From contig JAZQNO010000007.1 in assembly GCA_045627385.1 (NCBI GenBank), forward strand, positions 36,175-100,174: a stretch of 64,000 nucleotides of DNA, written 5' to 3'. A program made the translations under genes and the position numbers. The stretch comes from UBA1757 sp045627385. GTDB lineage: Bacteria; Bacteroidota; Bacteroidia; Bacteroidales; UBA1402. Positions 1 through 8,523 of this stretch are shown in pieces. The notes beneath the pieces were generated by a model, which saw only the letters and a program-made list of their open reading frames with translations, was not told where the DNA came from and did not search any database. Positions within the stretch are counted from its first letter, which is position 1. Each line of letters opens with the position of its first letter.

Positions 1-368
1 CGGAAAGTGCGCATGTTGTCGAGATAGTCGTTGCACGACACAATCACCTCGTAGTAGCCGGCAGGGTCTGCATAGGAGTTGCCCGACAGATCGGCATTGT
101 AATTGTAGAGGGCTATCAGTTCCGGCAGAGAATACTCGGTCGGTTCAAGCAGTTCTCCACGGGTTTCGGTCAGAAAGATCGCCTTGTCGCCTATAGCCTG
201 CAGTTTGCTGATGATGCCTATGTAACCGGTATACACCTCCGTTTGAGAAGTGATATAGTCGTCGGACGAAAGGACGTCGTTGGTCTGAGGATCGAAGAAA
301 TTGCTGCAGGAAGGCAGCATAAGGGCCATCATGGCCACACTGACGAAACAAAAGATATTCTTTCTCAT
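1..368 (-). CDS. SusD/RagB-like nutrient-binding lipoprotein, N-terminal part only (cut by window start)
   Basis: About 122 N-terminal residues are visible; the rest lies beyond base 1. The protein begins MRKNIFCFVSVAMM and has a signal peptide ending in a lipobox-like LPSC, so it should be a lipoprotein. After the cysteine comes NFFDPQTNDVLSSDDYITSQTEVYTGYIG, the usual opening of SusD-family proteins, which cap SusC transporters and bind glycan at the cell surface. It starts 12 bases after the SusC-like gene at 381-3500, the canonical susC-susD order. The family call rests on this N-terminus and on position; the TPR-like body cannot be seen. Confidence 0.75.
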   Translation of the reverse strand, partial: MRKNIFCFVSVAMMALMLPSCSNFFDPQTNDVLSSDDYITSQTEVYTGYIGIISKLQAIGDKAIFLTETRGELLEPTEYSLPELIALYNYNADLSGNSYADPAGYYEVIVSCNDYLDNMRTF

Positions 369-380
369 AACTTTCATCAT

Positions 381-3300
381 TTAGAACTTGAGGTTGACAC
401 CGAATTTGACCGTCTTGGGCAGAGCCACCTTGGCATAGTCGACACCCTGCATCATGGCCGAATAGGAATAGGAGAACTCGGGATCGCTGCCCAGATAAGA
501 GGTCAGACACCAGAGATTCTGGCCGCTCACGTAAAGACTTCCGCCTTGGAAGAAATCCATGATGACCTTGTCGAAAGTGTAACTCAGGGTGATGTCGCGC
601 AACTTCAGATAGGAGGCATCCTCGATCCATCTGGACGAGAAGTCGTTGTTGCCGACAAGATTGTTGTACTGAGCCCGAGGCATGTCGGTAATCTGACCGT
701 CCATCGTCCAGCGGCGGAGCACGGCCAGACTCTGGTTGGAGAAGTCAGACGAAGATTCGGAGACCCTGCGCACGGCATTGTAGGCTTCGTTTCCGACCGA
801 CCAGATGAAATTGGCATCGATGGCAAAGCCCTTGTACTGGAAGCGGTTGAACAGGCTGCCGTACATGTCGGGAGTGGCCGAACCAAGCACGACACGGTCG
901 GCGTCGTTGATGACGCCGTCGTTGTTCTGATCCACGTATTTCACGTCACCAGCTTCGAAATCGATGCCGTTGCGGTTGCGCATCGGACGCTGTTCGCCGG
1001 TAAGAGGATCGGTGTAGGCGGTGCGGGCTTCCAAGGTGGAGGAATAGACCGGGTACTCGCCGTCGGCCTGCAGACCGTAGAAACTGAAGGGAGCCTCGTC
1101 CACTCTGCTGACGAGCGTGGCGCCGTCGGAAAGAGTCGAAATCAGTTCGGTATCGGAACCCAGCGAAGTGATCACATTGTGGAGCGTGGTGGCCTTTCCG
1201 CCCAAAATCCACTTGAAGTTGCGGCCGTAGACGGGAGCGACCTTCAGCGACACGTCCACACCGTTCGAAACGATGGCGGCATCGTTGCTGTAGTGGAATC
1301 CGGTTCCGTAAAGCGAGGAAGTGGAACCCGCCATCAGGACATCAGACACATTGTCGTTGTACCAGCCGAAAGACAGGCTCGCGCGGTTGGCCAGGAACGA
1401 AGCGTCCAAGCCGACATTGGCTCTGAGGGTTTCCTCCCACTTGATGGACGTGTTCGGCACATTGGTACGGATGATGCCGGCAATGCCCTGATAGAGTTCG
1501 CTGACGTAATAGTATTTGCCATAGTTGCCAGAGAAACGGCTGTTGCCGGTCTTGCCGTAATCGGCGTGGAAAGTGAGTCGGTCAAGCCAGTTCAGACTGG
1601 ACAGAGCGTCGAGGTTGTGAAGCATCACATTGGCCGATGCGCTGGGGAACACGCCGAAACGTTGTGCGTCCACACCCGTCGAAGAGGCGCCGTCGGTGGA
1701 AATGTTCACGCCGGCGTTGACCAGGCTGTTCCAAGTGTACGAAGCGCCGGCATAGGCGTTCATCCAGTTCCATTTGCTGGCGTATCCGTTGAAGAAACGT
1801 CCCAAAGTCTGGACATCGCTCAATGTCTGGTAGAAATCGCTCGGGGTATTGCGTCCGACACCCATGTCGGTTTCGAAATTGGTTCTGATGGCCTGTGTTC
1901 CCGCATTGACGACAAGTTCGTCGGCTCCGAAGGAATGTTTCCAAGTGCCGTTCAGACCGTAGAACAGATTGAACTGCTCGCTGACACCCTGACGGACTCT
2001 GTTGTTGCTTTCGCCGTAGGAATCGAAATAAGGCACGATGTCCTTGTTGTTGATACCGGGCACCATCACGCCTTCCTGGTCGTAGTTGTAATACAGGCCG
2101 ACCATGGCGTTGACGGAGAGGTTACGGGTGGGTTTGTAACGCAGGACGGCCTGCAGGTTGGCGTCGTACTGACGCATGTCGGCGGTCATGTCGTTGATGA
2201 CGGCCACCGGGTTGCTCACTGCGAAATCGGAATTGGTATTGTTTCCGAAATAATAGGAAGAGTACGAATCCAGCAGATTGCCGTACATGTCGCTCTTGTA
2301 GGGGCTCAGAACCGGAGCGCGGCGGATGGCCGTGAGCATGGGGTTGGTTTCGTCGAGCATGCCCTGTTCCTGATACGAACCGTCCAAATAGGCCAGGCCG
2401 AAGATGGCACCGATTTCAAAAGACTTGCTCACATTGACATCGGCATTGATCTGGGCATTGAAACGGTCCGACGAAGTGTTCTTGAGCGTTCCCTCGTCGT
2501 GGGTGTATCCGACGGATATGTCGTATTTCGCCACGGCGTCGCCACCTTCCACGCGGACCAGATGGTCTGTCGTCATGGCATTGCGGTAGAGTTCGTTCTG
2601 CCAGTCGGTGTCGAAAGCGTAGAGATAATTGTAGGCATCGCTTTCATCGGGACTCAGGAAGGGAAAATTGTTGAAAAACGTCTCCATGTTGTCGTAGCAG
2701 GTCATGCCGAGATCCGATATGTACGACTTGAACTGGGATGCATTCATCAGAGGAATTCTGTGGTTGTTCCAATGATAGCCGAAACTGCCGTTATAGGTAA
2801 TCTTCGTTTCCATGTCGTCGGAAGCGGCTCCGTCGGTCTCGATAAGCAGAACGCCGTTGGAAGCCAGCGAACCGTACTGCGAAGCCTCCGCTCCGGTCAA
2901 CAGCCTGACACTGGCGATATCCTGCACGTTGTATGCCTGGAAAATGCTTTTGGAATAGCCGCCGATGAGTTGCGATTCGTCGGAGGAAGGCATGTAAGGA
3001 ATTCCGTTGATGACGATGAGAGGCATGGAATTGGCGGCAAGCGTACGGATGCCGTGATAGGACATGTAGGCGCCCTCGCCAGGCATGCCGCTCTTCTGCG
3101 AAATCATCAGGCCGTTCAGTTCGCCCTGCAGCGCCTGCTCGACAGAGAGGGCTCCGTAGGCGAAATCCTTTTTGGCCAGGCTCGATTCAAGTCCGTTTTG
3201 CGTATACTTGAACGTATTCTCACCGGCCAGGACGACCTTGATTTCAGAACGGCCGCGGACAGCAAGCGTCTGGATGTAATAGCCGTCGGCCCAAACGCTG

Positions 3301-3500
3301 ATGGAGGCGTCGGGGGCCACATCGATGGCAAATGCACCGTCTTCGCCGGTGATGGCACTCTGTGCGCCCGGGCTGGACACGACAGCATTGACAAGCGGAA
3401 TATTGTCTGCGGAACAGACATATCCCTTGAGGGTTTCGGCTGACATGGGTATCGCCAGCGCAAGCAGCAGGGCTGCTATCGTATATCTGATACTTTTCAT
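381..3500 (-). CDS. SusC/RagA-type TonB-dependent outer-membrane transporter (1039 aa)
   Basis: TonB-linked outer-membrane importer of the SusC class, expected to move glycan fragments into the periplasm with the SusD-like partner downstream. A signal peptide (about 1-21) is followed by a carboxypeptidase-regulatory-like beta domain (about 23-90), a plug domain (VEQALQGELNGL, then LIVINGIPYMPSS near 160 and ASNGVLLIET near 215), and a long beta barrel ending in aromatic-rich strands and a terminal LKF. The plug is divergent: the usual ASATAIYG segment reads GAEASQYGS. At 1039 residues it is of normal length. It sits 13 bases after the FAS1 lipoprotein gene and is probably cotranscribed with it. 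Substrate is inferred from the nearby pectate lyase. Confidence 0.9.
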   Translation of the reverse strand: MKSIRYTIAALLLALAIPMSAETLKGYVCSADNIPLVNAVVSSPGAQSAITGEDGAFAIDVAPDASISVWADGYYIQTLAVRGRSEIKVVLAGENTFKYTQNGLESSLAKKDFAYGALSVEQALQGELNGLMISQKSGMPGEGAYMSYHGIRTLAANSMPLIVINGIPYMPSSDESQLIGGYSKSIFQAYNVQDIASVRLLTGAEASQYGSLASNGVLLIETDGAASDDMETKITYNGSFGYHWNNHRIPLMNASQFKSYISDLGMTCYDNMETFFNNFPFLSPDESDAYNYLYAFDTDWQNELYRNAMTTDHLVRVEGGDAVAKYDISVGYTHDEGTLKNTSSDRFNAQINADVNVSKSFEIGAIFGLAYLDGSYQEQGMLDETNPMLTAIRRAPVLSPYKSDMYGNLLDSYSSYYFGNNTNSDFAVSNPVAVINDMTADMRQYDANLQAVLRYKPTRNLSVNAMVGLYYNYDQEGVMVPGINNKDIVPYFDSYGESNNRVRQGVSEQFNLFYGLNGTWKHSFGADELVVNAGTQAIRTNFETDMGVGRNTPSDFYQTLSDVQTLGRFFNGYASKWNWMNAYAGASYTWNSLVNAGVNISTDGASSTGVDAQRFGVFPSASANVMLHNLDALSSLNWLDRLTFHADYGKTGNSRFSGNYGKYYYVSELYQGIAGIIRTNVPNTSIKWEETLRANVGLDASFLANRASLSFGWYNDNVSDVLMAGSTSSLYGTGFHYSNDAAIVSNGVDVSLKVAPVYGRNFKWILGGKATTLHNVITSLGSDTELISTLSDGATLVSRVDEAPFSFYGLQADGEYPVYSSTLEARTAYTDPLTGEQRPMRNRNGIDFEAGDVKYVDQNNDGVINDADRVVLGSATPDMYGSLFNRFQYKGFAIDANFIWSVGNEAYNAVRRVSESSSDFSNQSLAVLRRWTMDGQITDMPRAQYNNLVGNNDFSSRWIEDASYLKLRDITLSYTFDKVIMDFFQGGSLYVSGQNLWCLTSYLGSDPEFSYSYSAMMQGVDYAKVALPKTVKFGVNLKF

Positions 3501-3512
3501 TGTTCCCTCAGA

Positions 3513-5231
3513 TTAATTGTTGGTTGAAATCGGACGCAGGCACCAGTGATGGAAGACCAGGCGGGTCGAGGTGCCGGTGGCGTTCTCCACATGGATGAGC
3601 AAAGGCAGAGCCGAACCGTCTCCGTTGATGTCGGGGATTTCCAGCTCTTCGATCACACATCCGCCATCCGTATCGTAATTGTTCTTCTTGCTGTGGGTAA
3701 GCTGCTCTTTCACTTCCTTATATCCTTCGGGCCAAGTGTTGGAAAGAGTGGTACCGCGGTCATAGTGGAACTTGGTCGACGAATCCACATTGATGTCGCT
3801 TTCGCCGAGTTTCTGCAGACCGCCGGACAACACGGCATATACAATGACCTTGTAAGTCACGTTCTGGTTCTGGGCGAATCCCATGGCGAAACGGTACTTT
3901 CCCGGCGGAATGCGGTAAGGTGCCACACCCGTGACATTGCCGAACGCGTCATAGACCGGATGAATCATCTGCATGCGGATGTAATAGGGAGAAGTGGCGT
4001 CTTCGCAATAGCAGGAAAGGGCCGTATTTCCGTGGAGTGGCCAGACACCGGCTTCAGGCGTCCATTCTTCCACTTCCACCTTGATTTCAAGATTCTTGAG
4101 ATTGGCATAATCGAAATATTTCGACTTTTCTTCGGCCGAACAGTACTCGTAGTCGCGGTAGAAATCCTTGATGCGGTAAATAAGCATGCTGGTGGGGATC
4201 AACAGTCGCTTCACATCGTAGATGACACCATTGGAGACACTGATTGGATTCTGTGTGTCCACAGACTGTTCCGATTTCAGCCAGTAGCGGTCGTAAATGG
4301 ATTTCAGACTCTCCGTGGTTTCCATGTCTTCGGGAGAATACTTGGTCGAGAAAAAGGCGACCTCGAGAATCCATTTGCGCAGAATGTCGAAATCGCGTTC
4401 CATTCCCCAGGACTTCAGGGTGCTGTCAGCGCGGGCCATGGCATCGTTGATCACGTCGTTGGAGAACATCAGCATGGTCGCGGTCAGCGATTCGCTGCTC
4501 AGACTGAAATTCTTGGCATCGAAGAACTCGTTGGTATAAATCCATACCGTATCGTAAATCGTATTGCCGGTAGCGTCCACACCGATGGCCTTGCTGTTGT
4601 TCTTGTCGAACTGCTTGCCGCCGCTGGCGAGGATCATTTCACGGAACATGCTGTACTCTTCGGGCAACTCCTGGATATAGTCGTACAGCGAAACCGGAGT
4701 GACAATCATCGAACTGAGCACGTAAATGTATCCGTCCAAGGTCTTCACCACCGACTTCACGGGAGCGCCGTTGAAGGTGATGTGGTCGAGATGGCCCAGC
4801 TGGCCGAGGGAATCGACGCCCACGGTCACGAACTTGCCGTGCCACATCAGGATGCGTTCGCCGTCGAACAGGTTGCTGGGAGAAATGCTGATATCCGTCA
4901 CATGGGAATTGGCCAGATAGGCTTCCTCGCCGGCTTCAGGCTGCTGGAAATCCTCATTGGTCACCATCAGCAGCGTGTGGAGCTGTCCCTTTTCCTGCAG
5001 CGTTTTGAATACGCCGTTTTCGGAAAGGAAAGAATACATGTTCTTCAAATCGGCCTGAGCCGGATCCGAAAGATACTCTTCGGTGGTCATGTCCACCATG
5101 ACAAGCTGGTCGTTGCTCACCTCCGTGTCGGAGTTGTAGTAGTGGTCCTGCCAGTCCTTGCCCTCGCAGGCAGCCATCAGAAGGGCTGCAGCTGCCATCA
5201 GAAACAAATGTCTGTATTTCATAAGCCTCAT
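3513..5231 (-). CDS. FAS1 (fasciclin)-like lipoprotein, 572 aa
   Basis: Predicted surface lipoprotein: the signal peptide ends in LLMAAC, giving a lipidated Cys. Two divergent fasciclin-like segments can be recognised, roughly residues 60-180 (YSFLSENGVFKTLQEKG, TLLMVTNEDF, DGYIYVLSSMIVTP) and 185-345. A beta-rich C-terminal domain (about 400-572) follows and has no family I can name. The start overlaps the stop of the preceding gene by one base (TAATG), suggesting translational coupling; an internal Met at residue 4 is an alternative. Its location between two SusC/D systems suggests a glycan-binding role like SusE/F, but that is inference. FAS1 domains are otherwise known as adhesion modules. 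Confidence 0.7.
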   Translation of the reverse strand: MRLMKYRHLFLMAAAALLMAACEGKDWQDHYYNSDTEVSNDQLVMVDMTTEEYLSDPAQADLKNMYSFLSENGVFKTLQEKGQLHTLLMVTNEDFQQPEAGEEAYLANSHVTDISISPSNLFDGERILMWHGKFVTVGVDSLGQLGHLDHITFNGAPVKSVVKTLDGYIYVLSSMIVTPVSLYDYIQELPEEYSMFREMILASGGKQFDKNNSKAIGVDATGNTIYDTVWIYTNEFFDAKNFSLSSESLTATMLMFSNDVINDAMARADSTLKSWGMERDFDILRKWILEVAFFSTKYSPEDMETTESLKSIYDRYWLKSEQSVDTQNPISVSNGVIYDVKRLLIPTSMLIYRIKDFYRDYEYCSAEEKSKYFDYANLKNLEIKVEVEEWTPEAGVWPLHGNTALSCYCEDATSPYYIRMQMIHPVYDAFGNVTGVAPYRIPPGKYRFAMGFAQNQNVTYKVIVYAVLSGGLQKLGESDINVDSSTKFHYDRGTTLSNTWPEGYKEVKEQLTHSKKNNYDTDGGCVIEELEIPDINGDGSALPLLIHVENATGTSTRLVFHHWCLRPISTNN

Positions 5232-6913
5232 TATTCGATAGGAGTGAATATCAGACTGTCAAACTGTAAGCTGAATTTCGAATTGGTGCTGGCCGTCGGA
5301 TCCATCACCACGAACTTGAACACATGATTGGCAGTTACGTCAAACTCGATGGAGTCATACAGGGTGGCCGTGCAGACGCACATCGTAGTCTTGGTCACCG
5401 TCGTGTAGGGTGCGGCGCTCTTCTCGTTTTCGCCGTCGAACGACATGCGGATCATACCGCCGTTGCCATCGCTCATCGTACGCATGAAACTGTGGTCGGA
5501 AAGATAGACAAACTTTAGGTCGACCCGATATTTGCCGCGGACAATGGTGGGCGTCTTCATCGCAGCAGATCCCATATAGCCCAGATTGAAGATGACACGG
5601 TCATTCTTCTCGCAATCCGCCAGCTGCTTTTTGCAGGTACGGTAAGACACATACGGATAAGCGGTTCCGGCCACACCGGCTTCGGACACCTCGTATTCGT
5701 AGGCGCCGCTCTTCTGAATAGCGACAGTGGTCTCTGAAGACACTGGAGCCGCGGGCTGATATTCCACGCCTGCTTCCAGGACGACGGTTCTGACCGAAGC
5801 GTAATCGCCCAGATCCCAGACAACCGTGGTGGGAGTAGGCTCCCAAACGGGCATCCAGCCGTCGAGTTGCTGCAGATAGCCGTTCTTGCAAAGAATGTCA
5901 GCGCCTTCTTCCAGGAAATGGGTTTCAGAGATATTGGCATCCAAGGCATTGAGCATCCATTTGCCGGACAGGGTGTCGGCTGTGACCATGAACACCTGAT
6001 TCTGGGCCAGGGTGCTCCAGATGCGGGTGGTGTCGCTGCCCGGCATTTCCCTCAGTTGGGCCAGCGTGCAGGCGCTTTCCAGAATATGGTAGGCCACATA
6101 CTCGTTCAAGGCATTGGCCGAAGACGTGTAATCGGACGCGGCGCCAAGTTTGGCGGCCAGCGACTGGAGGTCGGAGATGCCGTCCTCGGCGAAAGTCCGG
6201 TCAGACACGGCGAGCAGCGTGTAGGTTCTGCGCGAAATGAGCTGGCCGCCACCTTCCTGCGGTATGGTGTCGTAGATGACATCGAGTTCCTTGTCCCATC
6301 CGGTAGCCTTGATGGCCGCCATCATGATGGAGAATCCGCCGGCCTGTTCCATACGCTGGGTCACGCTCTCCACAAGGGGCGTCATTACGGCATCGATGTA
6401 GTAGATGAGCGCATTGTAGGCGTGCACTCCCGATTCGACCGTGCGGGCTACGCCTCCGAAGATGAACTGTCCGGCATTGACCGAATCGATTTCCACCGAT
6501 ACGGCATCGCCGCCCAGGTTGGTCAGAGAAGTCTTCAGCTGCATCTGGTCCACCTGGATGGAATCCAGCATGGTATGATGGAAAATCAGGGCACGTGCGT
6601 ACTCGACGCCCAGGTCTTCAATGCCGGCCACTTTCTTGTCTTCGTAGAAATCGGCCATCGCCTTGTTGTCGGGGACCAGCACCGTGAAAGCCTGAGTCGC
6701 CTGATTCAGGGCATTGTACAGATCCGCGTAACGAAGCACCTTGACCCATTCCGAACAGTTCGGGTCTTTTTCAAGCATCTTGGACGCAGGATTGTCGTCG
6801 AATATCTGATAGACGCTGCCGATCTTGTCGTCCTGACAAGCGGCGAAAAGCATCAAGGCAGCGGCTAAGGCTGCCGTGAACGTAAATCTGTTTCTTTTCA
6901 TAGCGCAACTCAT
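5231..6913 (-). CDS. FAS1 (fasciclin) domain lipoprotein, 560 aa
   Basis: Predicted lipoprotein with signal peptide ending LMLFAAC. The first FAS1 domain (about 43-185) shows the typical pattern: a YADLYNAL helix, FTVLVPDNKAM, ALIFHHTML and a closing strand ahead of YYIDAVMTPL. A second FAS1-like segment (about 188-355) contains YTLLAVSDRTFAEDG and VAYHILES. A beta-rich C-terminal domain of about 190 residues follows. The ATG overlaps the SusD stop by four bases (ATGA), which favours this start; a second Met at residue 5 gives a more typical MKRNRF signal peptide. The gene is in one operon with the flanking susD-like and FAS1 genes. Function beyond probable glycan or surface binding is not visible. 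Confidence 0.75.
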   Translation of the reverse strand: MSCAMKRNRFTFTAALAAALMLFAACQDDKIGSVYQIFDDNPASKMLEKDPNCSEWVKVLRYADLYNALNQATQAFTVLVPDNKAMADFYEDKKVAGIEDLGVEYARALIFHHTMLDSIQVDQMQLKTSLTNLGGDAVSVEIDSVNAGQFIFGGVARTVESGVHAYNALIYYIDAVMTPLVESVTQRMEQAGGFSIMMAAIKATGWDKELDVIYDTIPQEGGGQLISRRTYTLLAVSDRTFAEDGISDLQSLAAKLGAASDYTSSANALNEYVAYHILESACTLAQLREMPGSDTTRIWSTLAQNQVFMVTADTLSGKWMLNALDANISETHFLEEGADILCKNGYLQQLDGWMPVWEPTPTTVVWDLGDYASVRTVVLEAGVEYQPAAPVSSETTVAIQKSGAYEYEVSEAGVAGTAYPYVSYRTCKKQLADCEKNDRVIFNLGYMGSAAMKTPTIVRGKYRVDLKFVYLSDHSFMRTMSDGNGGMIRMSFDGENEKSAAPYTTVTKTTMCVCTATLYDSIEFDVTANHVFKFVVMDPTASTNSKFSLQFDSLIFTPIE

Positions 6914-8517
6914 TTTTGTGTTTGGTAATAAGGATTCTGCTCCAGTTTGGAGTTCACCTGAATCTCACTGTAAGGAATCGGCATATACCAGGCATTGGGA
7001 TCGAGCAGTACCGAACGTATCCATTCGTCCTTCGTGGTCTGGTTTCCTTCCACGACCTCGTTGACGAAATGTTCTACATACCGGCCCGAACCATTGTCGT
7101 AGCGGGCGTAACGCAACAGATCGTACCAGCGCTTGCCTTCAGCCAGGAATTCCATTTCCCATTCGTACATCACGGCATCGAGCATTTCTGATTCCTCAGC
7201 TTCAGCCACATTGATGGTGAGCGGATTCAGACAGGCACGTTCTCTGATTTCGTTGAGGATGCCGATGGCAGCCGTCCAGTTGTCAGCCCCACCCTTCATC
7301 ACCAGAGCCTCCGCTTTGATCAACATCAGGTCGGGCACACGGTAAAGAATGAAGTTGGCGTCTTCCGAAGGACGGACATTTTCCTTGTCGACCACATCGG
7401 TGCCTTTGTATTTCCATACATAAAAACCCGTTGCGGTGGCATAGGCGGCCTGATTGGCCAGATCCGACACGAAACTGCCGAAGAGCATGCGGCCGACACG
7501 GCCCTCGCCGTCGTATCCGATCGACTGGGCATAAGCCTCGGCCTCTTGCGTTTCGGCCGTCATCTTGTTCTGTGCGTAATCGGTAAATCTCAGACGAGAA
7601 CTCGTTCCGATCGTGAACCAGGAACCGAAATTGTTGTTCTGACCCATGTTCTTCTCCCAGTTGAGCTCGAAAATGCTTTCGTTGCTGTTGCCCGGATAGA
7701 AGATGGAGTACCACTGGCTGGGATCCTGAATGAAACGGGGACGGAAAGAAGTGTCGCCGGCAGGAACGTCCAGCACGTAGTTGCAATAGACGATAGCCTC
7801 GTCATAATCGTGGTTCCAGAGGCAGACATCGGCCATCAGCGCATACAGGGCCCAGCGGGTCACGCGGCCCTTGCTCTGCCAGCCGTAGCCGTCGGTATCC
7901 TCATACACGTCCTTGGCGGCGCCCAAAGCGATGGCGGTCTTCATGTCGGCCTTGATCTGGGCGATGATCGAATCCTCGGAACTTTTCGGAGTCATATAGT
8001 CGGCCTGGTCGTTCACATACGCTTCGACGACCAGAGGCACCTCGCGGAAGTTCTTGACCATCACCAGATAGCAGTAGGCTCTCATAAAGTAGGCCTCGCA
8101 AAGATGCGATTTCATCACACTCTCGTAATAGGTGTCGTCTTCGGTCATCACCGAGGGCGCATACTTGAGCACGCTGTTGGCCATACCGATCACCTTGTAG
8201 AGATTGGCATAGGAGCAGACGCTCTGAGAGGGGGTCATGTTGAAGTTCTGAAGATAGGTGTCGGCCGTGTTGCTGCTGTACAGCGTGCCGCCGCGGACTT
8301 CACCCCAGATGAGGAATGAAGTGACCGACTGACGCATATAGTAGTAACCGGAAGCGATGACGGCTTCCACATCTTCTTTGGACTTCCAGTAGTTGTCGGT
8401 CACCTGCTCGTTGTTGGGCAGAATGTCCAGCCATCCGCTGCAGGAGCTCATTCCTGCCATCGTCAAAGCAATGACGGCTGCGGAAAAGAATTTGAATAAT
8501 CTTGTCTTCATCATCAT
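6910..8517 (-). CDS. SusD/RagB-family nutrient-binding lipoprotein (535 aa)
   Basis: Surface lipoprotein partner of the SusC gene immediately upstream (gap six bases). The signal peptide ends in GMSSC, followed by the family hallmark SGWLDILPNNEQVTDNYW and a helical SusD N-terminus (EDVEAVIASGYYYM). Further along are AYCYLVMVKNFREVPLV and, near the C-terminus, RVPDLMLIKAEALV and EFLAEGKRWYDLLRY, all characteristic of RagB/SusD proteins. Length is normal. Three Met codons lie in tandem at the start, so the exact initiation codon is uncertain by one or two residues. Function: binds oligosaccharide at the cell surface and passes it to SusC. Confidence 0.93.
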   Translation of the reverse strand: MMMKTRLFKFFSAAVIALTMAGMSSCSGWLDILPNNEQVTDNYWKSKEDVEAVIASGYYYMRQSVTSFLIWGEVRGGTLYSSNTADTYLQNFNMTPSQSVCSYANLYKVIGMANSVLKYAPSVMTEDDTYYESVMKSHLCEAYFMRAYCYLVMVKNFREVPLVVEAYVNDQADYMTPKSSEDSIIAQIKADMKTAIALGAAKDVYEDTDGYGWQSKGRVTRWALYALMADVCLWNHDYDEAIVYCNYVLDVPAGDTSFRPRFIQDPSQWYSIFYPGNSNESIFELNWEKNMGQNNNFGSWFTIGTSSRLRFTDYAQNKMTAETQEAEAYAQSIGYDGEGRVGRMLFGSFVSDLANQAAYATATGFYVWKYKGTDVVDKENVRPSEDANFILYRVPDLMLIKAEALVMKGGADNWTAAIGILNEIRERACLNPLTINVAEAEESEMLDAVMYEWEMEFLAEGKRWYDLLRYARYDNGSGRYVEHFVNEVVEGNQTTKDEWIRSVLLDPNAWYMPIPYSEIQVNSKLEQNPYYQTQK

Positions 8518-8523
8518 AAGCTT

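Noticed and set aside
243..3443. Very long open frame on the plus strand antisense to the SusC-like gene (and a similar one at 9346-12378)
   Set aside because: Antisense frames of this length arise from codon bias of the real minus-strand genes. Composition is His/Val/Gly-rich and low in Lys, with no signal peptide or domain pattern.
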